A DNA stretch of 64,000 bases, taken from Coriolopsis trogii (taxonomy: Eukaryota; Basidiomycota; Agaricomycetes; Polyporales; Polyporaceae). Position numbers and translations under genes: made by a program. The notes below the pieces were generated by a model. That model ran no database searches. It saw nothing but the letters and a program-made list of their open reading frames with translations, and was not told where the DNA came from. Each line of letters starts with the position of its first letter. Position 1 is the first letter of the stretch. The stretch is from assembly GCA_020543525.1 (NCBI GenBank), contig JAHYIO010000033.1:744001-808000 (forward strand). The letters are read 5' to 3'. This document shows, in pieces, positions 1-10,918 of this stretch.

Positions 1-238
1 GAGCACGCGCCCCAGAACCTGGCATGACCGATCGGAGGTGTGTAGTCGGCGTCCGAGCTCACAGGGAAACCTCTAGTCTGGTTCCCGTGGCGGCCCCTAG
101 AAGACCAGATGGGGTCGGGCGATGAACAGATTGTACACGTCAATTACAGATGATAGTGAGTTGGATCCGCGGACGGTTCTCACAGGCCTGATGCGATACA
201 AACCCTGCAGGCACCATTCCCCTGTCTCTTGTCCTGCC

Positions 239-272
<34 letters not shown>

Positions 273-1813
273 CGAAGTTTCAACAAAGCGTGCGCTTCTA
301 CGCTTCAACCTCATACCCCCCCTCTCTCTACATGCACCGAGCGCGCGCTCCAACTCACTCGAACATTCACTCAACACCCGCGTCAAAACGGCCGGCCGCC
401 GCGCCCGCTATAGGCAGAGGGCACAACGGCAAAGCCCCAAGCAAAGCGGGAGCTTCGCCCGCCTACGGACCCGGACTGAATAACCATCACCCGTCCGCTG
501 ATCAGCCCCGCAACAGATTCGCACCTACCGATCGCGCGCAGATCCCGGTGCCGCGCGCGCGTGGTTGGCCCGCCGGCGCAGTACTGTATGCGCATGTGTC
601 GGCCTGCCCCTTGGACCCACAAGCCACAAGCCACAAGCCCATGCAGATACGTCCATCTCCGTGCCCTGCGGCACTCGCACCCTCCGAGTCCGAAGCCCCG
701 GCGACTAGCCACATCACTCTACTCACTCCGTCCGTATCTCAGCCCCCCGCGCTCCGCGTGCTATGCGTGCACATTGCCCTCCGGCACAGCTACTCGAGCC
801 TCCAATGGCGGCCGGTGGATCCAGGTTCCTTCCCCAGCCTCCTCGGCCGCCGTTCCCATATATGGGCAGTTTGGTCGGCAGCGTGTCATACGCTGTGACA
901 CGCGCGTTACGCCTCGCGTTCGTGACGCCACGCCCCCCAGTCCATGCCGCCGCACCCTGGTCCCTGGCGTGTTCGCGCCCTGCGCCGTGTGTCGCGCGCC
1001 CACCGTGTCAGTCCCATTCGACCCTCCCGGAGTTCTCCCGACGTATTGCCCCTCCCGAGCTGCCCGTACCTTTTTTCGTCCCGGCGAATTGACCGGCCTC
1101 TTATCTCGGCTACTCACGCGCGGCCCACCGCGAGATTCTGAGCCCGTTTCGTGGCCAAAAACGTCTCTCGCGAGACGCGCTGGGCTCTCTCGGGGCAGCC
1201 GTCTCGCCTCTTCCAGCTCTGATGCCCTCAGTGCTCAGCGTCTGACTGATGAAGGGAAGCCAAGACGGCATGCATGCATGGAAAATGAGAAAACGCGCCC
1301 CTTCCCGATGCACCCTCTCGGTCCTTACGGTGGGATTCGACTCTTGTTCAAAGACGCCTGTTATCGTTCGTGGATTGGACGGCAGATGGCTACGGGACTA
1401 GGATGCAAGCACATGCGGACAATTACTACGTACAAGAAGTGGGGAAGAGATACAGCTCGGCTCTGCGACACAAGTCGATCAGGTAAATACAGCAATCAAA
1501 TCAATGCGAGGTTTCGGGAGGCACTGGCAACATCGTACAAGGTTCTTTCACCATATGCGCCGCCCACGCGTATACCAAGAAAATCATCAGTCCGTCTTCG
1601 TTGACCCCCACCCACGGCTCAGGCCCAAGAGCAGGACACGGTCCCGGTCATCGTCTCCGCAACCCCACGATCGGGAGATACACCGGAGCACTCGGGGAAT
1701 TTTGCACATTCGTCAGTGTACGGCGGAAAGACACCATCGGCATCAGCAGCGTCCAAAGGCCTCGCCGAGGGCCTCCGCTGCGTCTCTCTCGGAACCAGAA
1801 GACCGCCTCGTGC
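1..1813. other. No gene recognised (left edge)
   Basis: GC-rich sequence with several overlapping open frames on both strands. The longest, 561-1604 on the plus strand, has low-complexity, Pro/Arg/Ser-rich composition and no recognisable domain. Apart from the CAA microsatellite I see nothing functional; the 3' end of the 1814-3942 gene may have its UTR here. Confidence 0.5.
239..273. repeat. (CAA)n microsatellite
   Basis: About eleven uninterrupted CAA units form a simple-sequence repeat. It lies in a stretch with no convincing gene, so there is no reason to read it as a polyglutamine or polyasparagine tract. Confidence 0.9.
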
Positions 1814-3942
1814 TCACTCGGGTATCCGGATGACGTCGCCCTCAAAGACGTACGCCCCGCGCTCGTGCAGCGCGCTCATCGACTTGGTCACCTCCGCCGT
1901 GTCAAAGTCCTCGTGCTTGTCGGGCGGCATCGCCGCGTTCAGGTACGTGACGAGCGCCGCGATCGTCAGCTCGTCCGTGCGCGCGTACGTCGCCCGGAAC
2001 AGGTGCCGGATCGAGCGCGACACAAACTCCAGCCTGCAGTGTGCACAACCACGCGCGCGGTGTCAGCTCGGACGCGCACCTGCATCGGCGGCAGCGCCGA
2101 ATGCGGCTGAACAGACAAACGCACCTCCCAGCGGGGGAGTCGAGGTCGGACAGTGTCGCCCGGGCGATCGCGCTCGTCACGGTGTCGACGTCCATGTAGT
2201 CCCCCTCCGCGTCTTCGTCCTCCTCAGTGGACGGCGGCGAGCCGCCTGCGTGCTCGGGCCCGGGCCGCACCTCCTCGAGCTGCCGTAAACGAGCGGTGGC
2301 GGCCTCTGCCTTCGCTAGGACCTTGGCCCGCCGCCGTGCGGCCTTCTGCCGCTCATGCTCCGCGGCGTCAGCCTCGTCCTCGTCTTCCTGCTCCGGGCTT
2401 CCGCTCGTCTCGGACACATCGAGCTCCCCCTCCAGCGCAGCATCGCGTGTCGCCCGGAGCTCCGCGATCTCAGCGTCGCGGTCCGAGATCTTTTGACTGC
2501 AACGACGACGAGCGAGCGACGCCCCCCGACAATCAACAACACGTCCACGCCGTCAACGCACGGAAGCTGGGGAGGAACACTCACTGCCGCTTGAGACACT
2601 TGACCTTGTGCTGCTGCCAGGGATACGCGCAGTAGGTGCTGTCCTGCCGGAGCTGTACCCACTTGCGGCACATCTTGCAGAACACACGGCCCGGTTCAAC
2701 CTCGCCGAGGAGCGGATCCGCACGCAAGGCCGCAGCGCGCTGGTCGGCGCTCCGTCGGCGAGACTCGTGCACGCCTGCAAAGTTGTGCGGGTGATAGTCC
2801 TTGAAAGGGGCCGTGAACATCGCGGCGGAGGACGACGAAGAGGACTGCGACGCGGACACGGGCGTCGCGGACATGGAATGGGCCACGGCCGTCCGTGCCG
2901 ACGCGGACGGCGGCGGGAGGGAAGACGAAGAGGCCAGGGCGAGAAGGTGCTTCGGAGGCGGCGGCACGTTGGCGATGTTGAACCTGATGAGAGGGTCAGT
3001 GAGGCGACGGAGCGAGCGTGCGGCGAGAGCTCGCTGCTCACTTGGACGTGGACGAGTTGGGGCTCGCCACCGCCTGCGGATGGCACGAGTCTCGGTGCTG
3101 TTTCCAGGTCTGGATTGCGGCGGCGTTGTCGTCTTCGGAGCGCTTGACTTTGGGGTCCATCGCAAACGCTGCACCCCGATCGTCCGCCGGATGGGTGTTC
3201 TTCGCCCTGCAGTGAGTATCCGAACATGATCAGCCCAATGTCCCCGGTAGGCTCTGTCTGGTCACGGCACGGATACGTACGCCCTCTTTGCGAGACAGCT
3301 CTTGCGGTGAGCGTCCCATGGGATCGAGCAGTAAGTCGAGTTGGGCCGGAGGCGGATCCACTTGTCGCAGGAGGCGCAGAGGACGCGGTAGGCCTCGAAC
3401 TTGGCGACGTATTGGTCGGACCGGAGGTAGTCGATGCGCTCCTCCTCTGTGCGCTTAGCGCGACGTCGCTTCGCCTGGGGTTGCGGGGTGTCGGGCTGAG
3501 CGGTGGGTGGCTCCGAGGCTGCCAGCTGGGTGGTGCCCTGGGACGCGGTCTGGCTACGGTAGATGTCAGCGAAGAGGCCGAGAGGCACATGAGGGGGGCC
3601 CGTAGGCGGGGCGGGTACCATGTGCTGCGATGGGCCTCCCAGTGCTTGACGGTGAAGCCGCCGGTGGCTTCGTCTCTGATGGAGATGGCGTCGCCGCAGG
3701 TCTCGCAGACGATGCGCCCGCTAGCGTACTCGTCGGTGGGCGAGGTGCTCTGGCGCGTTGTGGTGTCGGTCTCCGACTTTGGGCTGTCGCGCTCGGTAGG
3801 GTCGGCCCTTTGGCGGGCGGGAGAGGAGCTCGGAGGCGGATCCTTGCGCTTCTGCGGGACGCTAGTAGCCGATCTAATTGAGCGCGATGCGATCGTGGGT
3901 GGTTGAAAATGGACGCGCGACGGACCTTGTGGTGGAGGCCAT
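1814..3942 (-). CDS. Zinc-finger repeat protein with MCM3-tail-like C-terminus
   Basis: Seven exons on the minus strand: 3942-3926, 3873-3619, 3553-3281, 3206-3042, 2983-2585, 2496-2125 and 2033-1814, giving 566 aa. The protein carries three copies of a finger of the form CxxC, about 20 residues, then (C/H)xxWxxHxxxC: VCETCGD...HWEAHRSTC, LCASCDKW...PWDAHRKSC and FCKMCRKW...PWQQHKVKC. The first is completed by a Cys codon created exactly at the exon 2/3 junction. A fourth partial copy in exon 4 keeps only WKQHRDSC. After the fingers come an acidic and basic coiled region (about 375-470) and an alpha/beta tail (DELTIAALVTYLNAAMP...GDVIRI) that resembles the C-terminal winged helix of MCM3. The finger family is unnamed to me and looks basidiomycete-specific. 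Nucleic-acid binding is an inference from the fingers; the MCM3 resemblance is from memory. Confidence 0.75.
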
Positions 3943-5762
3943 GAGAGATGCGATGGACGGAGTGCTGGTGTTTGGCTTCCTGTGGGTGTATGCGGCGCGT
4001 GAGTGAGAAGTCGAGTGAGATGTATGCGGGGGAGAGACATACTGCACCTGCATCGCGCAGGAAGATGTGCTGTCTGATGGCGCGGGCCTGGCGTGGTCGC
4101 GGGCGGCCGAGTGGGCCAGGGGAGGCTGTGGGGGGAGAGGGGGAGTTGACGTGGAACCGAGTCGGGGCGATATAAAGATGGGGAGAGGAAAGAAGCGAAA
4201 AAAACACTGAATACAGAATTCCATCGAAAACAAACGGAAAACATTCCCAGGCGCGAACCTGCGAAATTGAAATCAGCCCAAATGCGGTCGTCCGTCCTCC
4301 TGATCGGGCTACTCTCTCTGATTCGTATCCATGTGCAGTACGTATCCCCCCGAAGACGCTCATAAAGCCGAGACGCCCGTGGTGGGTTCCTCCCTCGCCG
4401 ACTCCCTTGTCGTCCGCGAATGCACGACTGGACCACCGAGCGAGCTAGTCGCTCAGGCTCGTATGCTCGCTGCCCTCACCACTGAACGGCGCTTGCACAT
4501 CGCAGGCGCCGGCGTGTGTTGTGTGTCTCTCAAGATAGTCACATTGTATGTTGTGTTTGGAAAACGAGGCCAGGCGCCCCGTCGCCCTCTGCTTCCTCGC
4601 CCGTTCTGGCAGTTGGGCTCGTCCGCCGGGCTACTCACGGTGCAGCGTGCCCCTCTTCCCTCTTCCCGTCCGCACAAACGTCTTCGCTCGATCTCTTCAC
4701 GCCTTTCTCTCTCCTCTCCCGGGTGCCACATACCCCTTCGAGCCCGGTTCTGCCAACCAGCCCCGGTCTTCTTGTCTGCACTGCCGGTTTCTGCAGACGT
4801 GTGACTCCTCGCCCTTCCCTCCTCTCCCAGGCCCGGCCACCATCATGGCAATGTCCCCTCCCGCGATGCCGCATACGGGGCCAGCGACTCGCCCGCGCAC
4901 TAGCGACCTCCCCGCCACACTTCAACAGCGTCGCCCTCTCCAGCGCCCCGCGTGTGCTCGCCACTCTAGGGCCACCGCGACATGAGCGACTCGAGCGAGC
5001 GAGCGACGACAAAGGACGCCGCTCCTCCGCCGTCGCTCACCCGCCAGAGTTCTCTCGCTGCGTCGCGTCCTTCTCGTCGTCCACCACCGCTGCCAGGATG
5101 AACGCCGCAGACGGCAGCGGCGATGGCCGGGCCCGCGTTCTTTTTCTCTCGTGCCCATTCGTTTCGAACCCGGACGCGAGCGTTCTTCTGGACGAGCAGG
5201 CGTATGGCGAGGTCCCGTGTTCCCACTGGCTCCTAGAACGCTAACTCTACTGCCCCCCCTGGACCCTCCCTATCGGCGACGGACGACACCCAGGGAGACA
5301 GCGTCGACAGCATCAACAGGCCGTCGTCGACAGATCGCGCAAAGCGTATCCACCCTGGAGCACGTGTGTGTGGTCCTTGTCACGACTCGCGACCGCTGGG
5401 GCGGAAGGCGCGCCCTGGGCTGTCGGTTAGGCTCCTCTCGTTGCTCGCTGCCCACGGCCCTTGTCCCCTCCTGTCCTGTCCTGGTGACCAGCGGTCCATT
5501 GGAGACAGCTAATCGCGGCATCATGAGTTATATCCGATGCGATCCCAATCCAGCAGCCAGCGTGCGCGGCCCAGCCCCTGCTCGATGGCCCGTCCACATC
5601 CAGTCTTCCACGTCCAAAAGCACGCGCGTGTCCCCGAATAGAAGGACGCGTGAGGGATGGATGGCGGATGCCATTCGCGAACTGATAAGAGCGGCCGTGT
5701 AGCTACTGACACCCACTGACAGATGCAGACCCGCACGAGAAGCGCGCGCCGTTCCATAGACT
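3943..5762. other. Intergenic, no gene recognised
   Basis: About 1.8 kb between the start of the zinc-finger gene and the 3' end of the GLTP gene. Short GC-rich open frames occur on both strands without domains, splice-consistent continuations or plausible composition. It must hold the zinc-finger gene promoter, but no convincing core promoter element was found on the minus strand. Confidence 0.5.
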
Positions 5763-7087
5763 CTACACCGTTCCGTAATCGCCCTCGGCCAGGAAGGCCT
5801 TCATCCGGACGATGATCGTTTCCAATCCGGCAAGCCATTTCGTAAGCTCCTCGTCCAGTCTCTCATGCGGCGCCCCCTCGCTGATGCGGTTGTAGAACTC
5901 CTGTCGGTGGGGCACCGCCCGGATCGCAACCTGCGTCGTCCCCAGCGCGCGACACGCGAGCCCCACATCGTACGTACGGTGCCAAGGGAATGTCATCAAA
6001 CATTCAGCTTCGCGTCACGCACGCCGGCTTCAGAGAGGCGACTTACAGACACGACGGAGCGCACGATGAACGAGTGGTGGTGCTTGAGGATCACGTCGTA
6101 CGAGCGTTTGAAGCACGCGTGAAGCTCCGCCTGTCTGTCCTGCTGCATGTTCTGCGCCCGCGTCCCATCCGTGGCCGGCCGGGGGTAACGCAACGAGATA
6201 AAATCAAGGTGTGGACCGTATCAGCGTGCGCGTCTATTACCTTCTTTCGCAGAGAGCGCGTTCCATGCAGGCGAAATGGAAGGCGGGGCTGTGAACGGGC
6301 TACTCACACGAAGCGCTTCGCACGTGAACCAGAGCCCGCTGGGTGCGCCAGGACACGGATGCACAGGGGCCGACGGTGGGCAAGGGTTTTGCCGTTGGTG
6401 TGAGGCGGACGTTGAGAAAGCAGGACGAGGACGGGGACGGGAACGAGAGCGACGCTCACCGGAGGAGGCGCACGAGACAGGCCGTGCCGTGCCGCTGCCC
6501 GCCGGCGCATTCGTTCACGACGAGTTTCTCCAGCGTCGGCGAGGCGGTCGACGCGGCTTCGTAGCGCTGGCGGACGCCCTGGAAGACACAGGCATGGTCA
6601 TGGTCAGTTCGGGCGGGAGGAGGAGGCGGACCGGGAGAAGGCGGTGCATACGCCGATGTTGCTGCGTAGGTCGTTCTGTACGAAAGCGAAGACGCCGCCT
6701 CCCAGGAGGTCTGCCCATCATCGCAGCAGTACACGTAATGGGGTGTCAGCGAGGGCGGCAGCCCTGCCAGGGAATGGAGCATCTCCGCACCGAACATGTT
6801 CACAAAGTCCGTTGAAGCGAGAAGAAATGTGGCGGTGTCGACGCCGTCGTCAGTGATTGGTACGTCGGCGAACGACTGGAAGGGGCAAGAAAAAAGGACG
6901 TGAGCGACCAAGGCACGGAAACGGGCACAAAGAGAGACAGAGAGTGAGGAAGAGTGAGATGCGTCGAAGAGCCGCCAGGGAAGCTACAGCTCCCGTGCGG
7001 TGACGGCACGCGGGTATGTTTCGCTGGCTCGCGCGGCGTTTGAGAGGCGATTCTCCGTACCTTCGCGATCTCGAAATAGGGCGCCAT
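5763..7087 (-). CDS. Glycolipid transfer protein (GLTP) domain protein
   Basis: Seven exons, 7087-7061, 6875-6791, 6710-6652, 6578-6460, 6338-6308, 6151-6047 and 5930-5763, give 197 aa, the usual size of a stand-alone GLTP. The start MAPYFEIAKSFADVPITDDG and the tail WLAGLETIIVRMKAFL follow the fungal GLTP/HET-C2 pattern. Family members carry sphingolipids between membranes in the cytosol, binding the headgroup with a conserved Asp, Asn, Lys, Trp and His. Here the Asp and Asn are present (NDLRSNIGG) and the His is present (LKHHHSFIV). The Lys position reads Gly, and the position of human Trp96 (WLKRGL) reads Arg (RLLRGL). Trp96 packs against the sugar, so headgroup choice may differ, for example towards phosphorylated ceramides. 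All exon joins keep frame, so the gene looks intact. Confidence 0.88.
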
Positions 7088-7831
7088 GCTAAAGGGGACG
7101 GCGGCAGCGATAGAGTTGGTGGTGGTGGTATGGTGGTGGTGAGAGGGAGAGCAGTGTCTGCTCGCAGCGGTCGAGGAGGCCTGAAGAGAGAGTCAGCGAC
7201 CGTGTGTGCATGGTGCTGGAGCGTAGCAGGAGAGGCATGGCCATGCGTGGTAGGCACGGTGTGGGCCTTGACGCCAGTGCAAGTGAGGATAGACCGGCAG
7301 ACTCCGGTCTGTGCCTCCCATCTGGTGCCATCGCGCAGATCGATATCTCGTCAAGGGCGATTCACTGTTCTGGCTTGCCGGCGGTTCGCAAGGACATACC
7401 TCGGACGATGGAACGCTGTGGAGACTGGGACACGCTAGCGGAGGATAGGCCGACCTCGGGACCACTGGCACTCGCTCTTGGGCAGCTGAACAGAAAAATA
7501 GCACGGCAGAAGGAGGAGAAGAGACGACGATGCAGGTGACGCCACGTCTTGATTGGGGGGTAGATCGAGCGCCGTGACATAAGAATCAGACGCCCGGACG
7601 TTTATGGGCGCTACCCGGCATCGGCGAATGGTCGGACGGAAGGGCCGGGCGACATAGCGTCTTTGACGCCGTCTTTGCCCGAGGCGCCGGCCAGTGTCGA
7701 GCCTCGACTCGTTGAGGCTGGGGGCGATCGTGCCGTCCACGACGATGTCTGCGTGCTGAGGGGCGGTGGCTGCGGTCTCTCTTCTCTCCTCATCTCCCAT
7801 CTCTTCTTCCACACTATCTCTCGCGGCCAGG
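7088..7831. other. Divergent intergenic region, GLTP / CK2 alpha
   Basis: About 740 bp between two divergently transcribed genes, presumably containing both promoters. GGT/GAG-rich short runs occur near 7110-7145. No gene or clear TATA box seen. Confidence 0.5.
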
Positions 7832-9401
7832 ATGGCGCGTGTCTATGCCGATGTGAATGCGAGATTGGGGCGGTCTTGGTACGACTATGGTCAGTCCGTC
7901 CCTCCCTCCGTGCTTCCCGCGTACTCGTCGCCATCTCCGGGCTCCCGCTGACTGGAAGCGCAGAGAGCCTCTCCGTGGACTGGAACGTCCCGGATCGATA
8001 TGAAATTGTGAGGAGGGTGGGCGGCGGGAGGTACTCTGAGGTGAGTGGCGGTGTCCTTCCCCGCAGAACCGTTTTCGTGAGCCCCAGGACGCGCTGCTGC
8101 CTAGGTTTTCGAGGGGATCGACTCGTCCAACGAGGACTCGTGTGTGATCAAGGTCCTGAAGCCAGTCGCGAAGAAGAAGATTAAGCGGGAAATCAAGATC
8201 CTTCGCAATCTCGCAGGCGGTCCGAACGTCATCCGGCTCATGGACATAGTCCACGACGGCCCCTCCCGGTCGAACAGCCTGATCATGGAGTACGTCGAGA
8301 ACACGGAGTGGAAGGAGCTGTACGGCACATTGACGGAGATGGAGATCAAGTTCTACCTCTTCCAGCTGCTCAGGGTGAGTGTTCTCCGCCCCAGCGTCAC
8401 GCTCCGTCCCAGATTCACGACGGATATGTCGCTTTCACAGGGGCTGGACTTTGTACATTCCAGGGGGATCATTCACCGAGATGTAAAACCCGGAAACATC
8501 ATGTTTGACCGTGCACGTCGCAAGGTATGCCGTGAACGGTGAAGGTCTAGTGCTCGGCGGCTCAACTTGTTATTTCCATGCAGCTGCGCTTGATCGACTG
8601 GGGCCTAGCAGAGTTCTACCATCCAGGGACAGAGCTCCATATCCGCGTCGCATCACGGTACTACAAGGGCCCGGAACTACTCGTAGGGTTCAAGCACTAC
8701 GATTACAGCTTAGACGTTTGGAGCGTCGGTTGTATTCTCGCGGCGATGGTGCGTTGTTATCGCGCTCTCGTCTCCCGACCATCAGCACGACATTCATTGC
8801 TGCGCCTCAGATTTTCCGACGAGAGCATTTCTTCCGGGGAAGGGACAATGACGATCAGCTGCTCAAGATCGTCAAGGTGCTCGGAACGGACGATTTCGAG
8901 CGGTACCTCACGACGTATCGCCTCTTCCTCCAGACATACAACGACGACCTGCTGCAAAGGTGCGTAACGACCAGCTTTGACGAGTTTCTCCCTCTGTGCA
9001 CTGACGCCCCGACTTGTGCGTCCCCGGATATATTCAGCTATCCGAAACAGTCATGGGGCAGGTTCGTGACGACGGACAACAGAACGAACGTCAACCCGGA
9101 CGCCATCGACCTTCTTGATAAGCTGCTGCGCTACGACCACCACAGCCGACTCACTGCTGCGGAGGCGCTCGCACATAGTTACTTCAGTGCGTACACGACC
9201 CTTTCTCCCACAGCCACCCTAATGAAAAATCTGCCCCTTCCTGTCGCTGTCGCTGTTGCTGTGCTGCGCGTTGTGCTAATCGCTTCCGCCTATTTTTCTT
9301 TTCCCATCTACGTCGTACCGTCCCATCAAGATGCCGTGCGCCTCGAGACGCCGTCTAACCCCGCCGAGTGCGTGAGCGACTCCGGGTTCTATTCGACTTG
9401 A
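7832..9401 (+). CDS. CKA1: Casein kinase 2 catalytic subunit alpha
   Basis: Eight exons, 7832-7889, 7964-8040, 8105-8374, 8441-8524, 8584-8748, 8811-8959, 9038-9186 and 9331-9401, give 340 aa. CK2 alpha is a constitutively active Ser/Thr kinase that acts as a tetramer with CK2 beta in nucleus and cytoplasm. Family hallmarks are visible: the N-terminal [13 protein letters not shown], the basic cluster [15 protein letters not shown], the catalytic loop [11 protein letters not shown] in place of DFG ([13 protein letters not shown]), and GPE in place of APE. The glycine loop is VGGGRYSEV. Several usually fixed positions differ (PGN for [11 protein letters not shown] for RKEPFF), so this copy is divergent or a second paralogue. 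The last intron (9187-9330) is 144 nt, a multiple of three without a stop, so an alternative C-terminus by retention is possible. It starts divergently from the GLTP gene. Confidence 0.93.
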
Positions 9402-10294
9402 CTGCCAACATGATGGTTCCGTCCGAAGTCCGACATGACGCGCGCGCGCAGCCGTGCATGCTGCAACATGCTGCGACCCGAACACCCGAGGACAAGACTC
9501 TGGGGGGGAAGAGGGAAGAAGGCTGTGGGGGCGCAGTTGCGAGCAGGGTTCGAGCGGGTGCTATACGTGGTTTCGATACGCTGGGCGTACAGTGTTTCTC
9601 TCTTCTCTCGTTCTCTTGGACTTTCCGACTAAGCTATATTGCTCGTCAGCCACTACGTACACGGCGACCTATCTATGTGCCATCCCCCCCACGTCCCTGT
9701 CCCTGTCCCGATCTCCGGTGTATGCCCGTGTGTACCATAGATTTCTATACATATCCGTACGTGTATGTCTTCTGCGGACACGCCATCTGCTCATCTGTCT
9801 CTCTGTCTCGCTGTCTCGATCTCCGTCTCTGTTCCCTTCCGTACAAAGTAACAGTCTTGCTGTACTGTATCACCACTAGTTTCCTTCTCCGGTTCGTTGT
9901 CGTCTCCGAGTCAATGGCATCGTCAGCGCTAGCTCGGTCGGGCTGCGTCGAGTCAGCTACTTTACAGGTGAGTTCCGTCACCGGACACGAGTCTGAAACA
10001 GTTGCATAGTTGGAACATGGCGTAAGAATTGGGTGACTATCTGTAAAGGAATTATGCTCGAATGTCATAGATGTCGGAGTTGGAATCTGTGTGACACAAG
10101 GTCTGGTGCATGGGCGCCTGTTTAGACCATAGCGCGACGCTGGACTAGATCATGACCTTTATGTTTCTGCCGGTTCAGAAAGGCGAGTATGACGGGATCA
10201 ATCTTGTGGGCGCTTACTCTATCATGGGCTGTCCAGACCACTCATGGAAACGAGTATGCACGCTTAGCATCTACTTATGCAGACTAGATTTTGG

Positions 10295-10324
10295 TCTGGT
10301 GAGGGGGTCGACCCCCTCACCAGA
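10295..10324. repeat. Perfect 30-bp palindrome
   Basis: The half-site TCTGGTGAGGGGGTC is followed immediately by its exact reverse complement, with a GTCGAC centre and no spacer. It lies between two plus-strand genes, about 0.9 kb after the CK2 stop codon. It could form a cruciform or hairpin. Its role is unknown. Confidence 0.9.
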
Positions 10325-10761
10325 TGTGTGAGTTTATGCTTGCATATGAGTCGGCCGGATCTTAGTCTCGAACTAAACGCTTCGGTAGGTACTCAAGCAC
10401 ACTAACGGTGACTACACTCCCACTTCTCGTAGCAACGCCTCCAGGATCAAGCCTTGTGTACGCAGGTGCTACGTGGAGACTGGATACGAGTATACCCGGG
10501 GGCATGCATGCAAACCTCCTTCTGATACCGACTGACCGTTGCCGAAATTCCTGCGAAAATCAAGGAATTCCAACAGTGCACAGCCAGTGTACGGGGGGAA
10601 ACTGGGTGACCTTCCTCGAAGGATGTGATGTTGCTCATCTGACAACTGACCGTACCCGCAACGGATTCCTAGTGCTTCCAGGCTTGCCCATTGTCAAACT
10701 TTAACCCGCTTCCTCAAAACCTTCATGCTTGCCGCAAGGCCATTGGATACTTGTGACGGGT

Positions 10762-10767
10762 TATAAA
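10762..10767 (+). promoter_or_regulatory. TATA box candidate
   Basis: TATAAA 152 bp upstream of the ATG at 10919, on the same strand. Position and sequence are compatible with a core promoter. Confidence 0.4.
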
Positions 10768-10918
10768 CAGATTGCAGGATCATGATGATCACTGGTCTTT
10801 CTCCCCATCCGCAGATTTCTCGACTCCATCTCTGGATCGACAGGCGTCCACACTGAGGGTGAGCTCATATACGTATGTGTGTGCTGTCACGGCTTCAAGT
10901 TGATCTGGATCATCCCAG

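Larger units (their letters stand above)
9402..10918. other. Intergenic region with pyrimidine runs and a palindrome
   Basis: About 1.5 kb after CK2 alpha. It holds a CT-rich stretch (about 9670-9850), a perfect 30-bp palindrome (listed separately) and an open frame at 10408-10704 (98 codons) with no recognised domain. I do not call that frame a gene. Confidence 0.5.

Noticed and set aside
239..273. CAA repeat as a polyQ/polyN coding tract
   Set aside because: The frame holding it has no other support as a gene.
561..1604. A 347-codon open frame at the left edge
   Set aside because: Low-complexity composition, no domain, and several overlapping frames of similar length; typical of GC-rich non-coding sequence.
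2553..4436. A single 627-codon open frame on the minus strand
   Set aside because: It mixes real coding segments with introns and out-of-frame sequence; splicing gives a coherent 566-aa zinc-finger protein instead.
10408..10704. A 98-codon plus-strand frame as a small gene or upstream exon
   Set aside because: No recognisable motif, and no GT-AG join found that links it sensibly to the 10919 gene.
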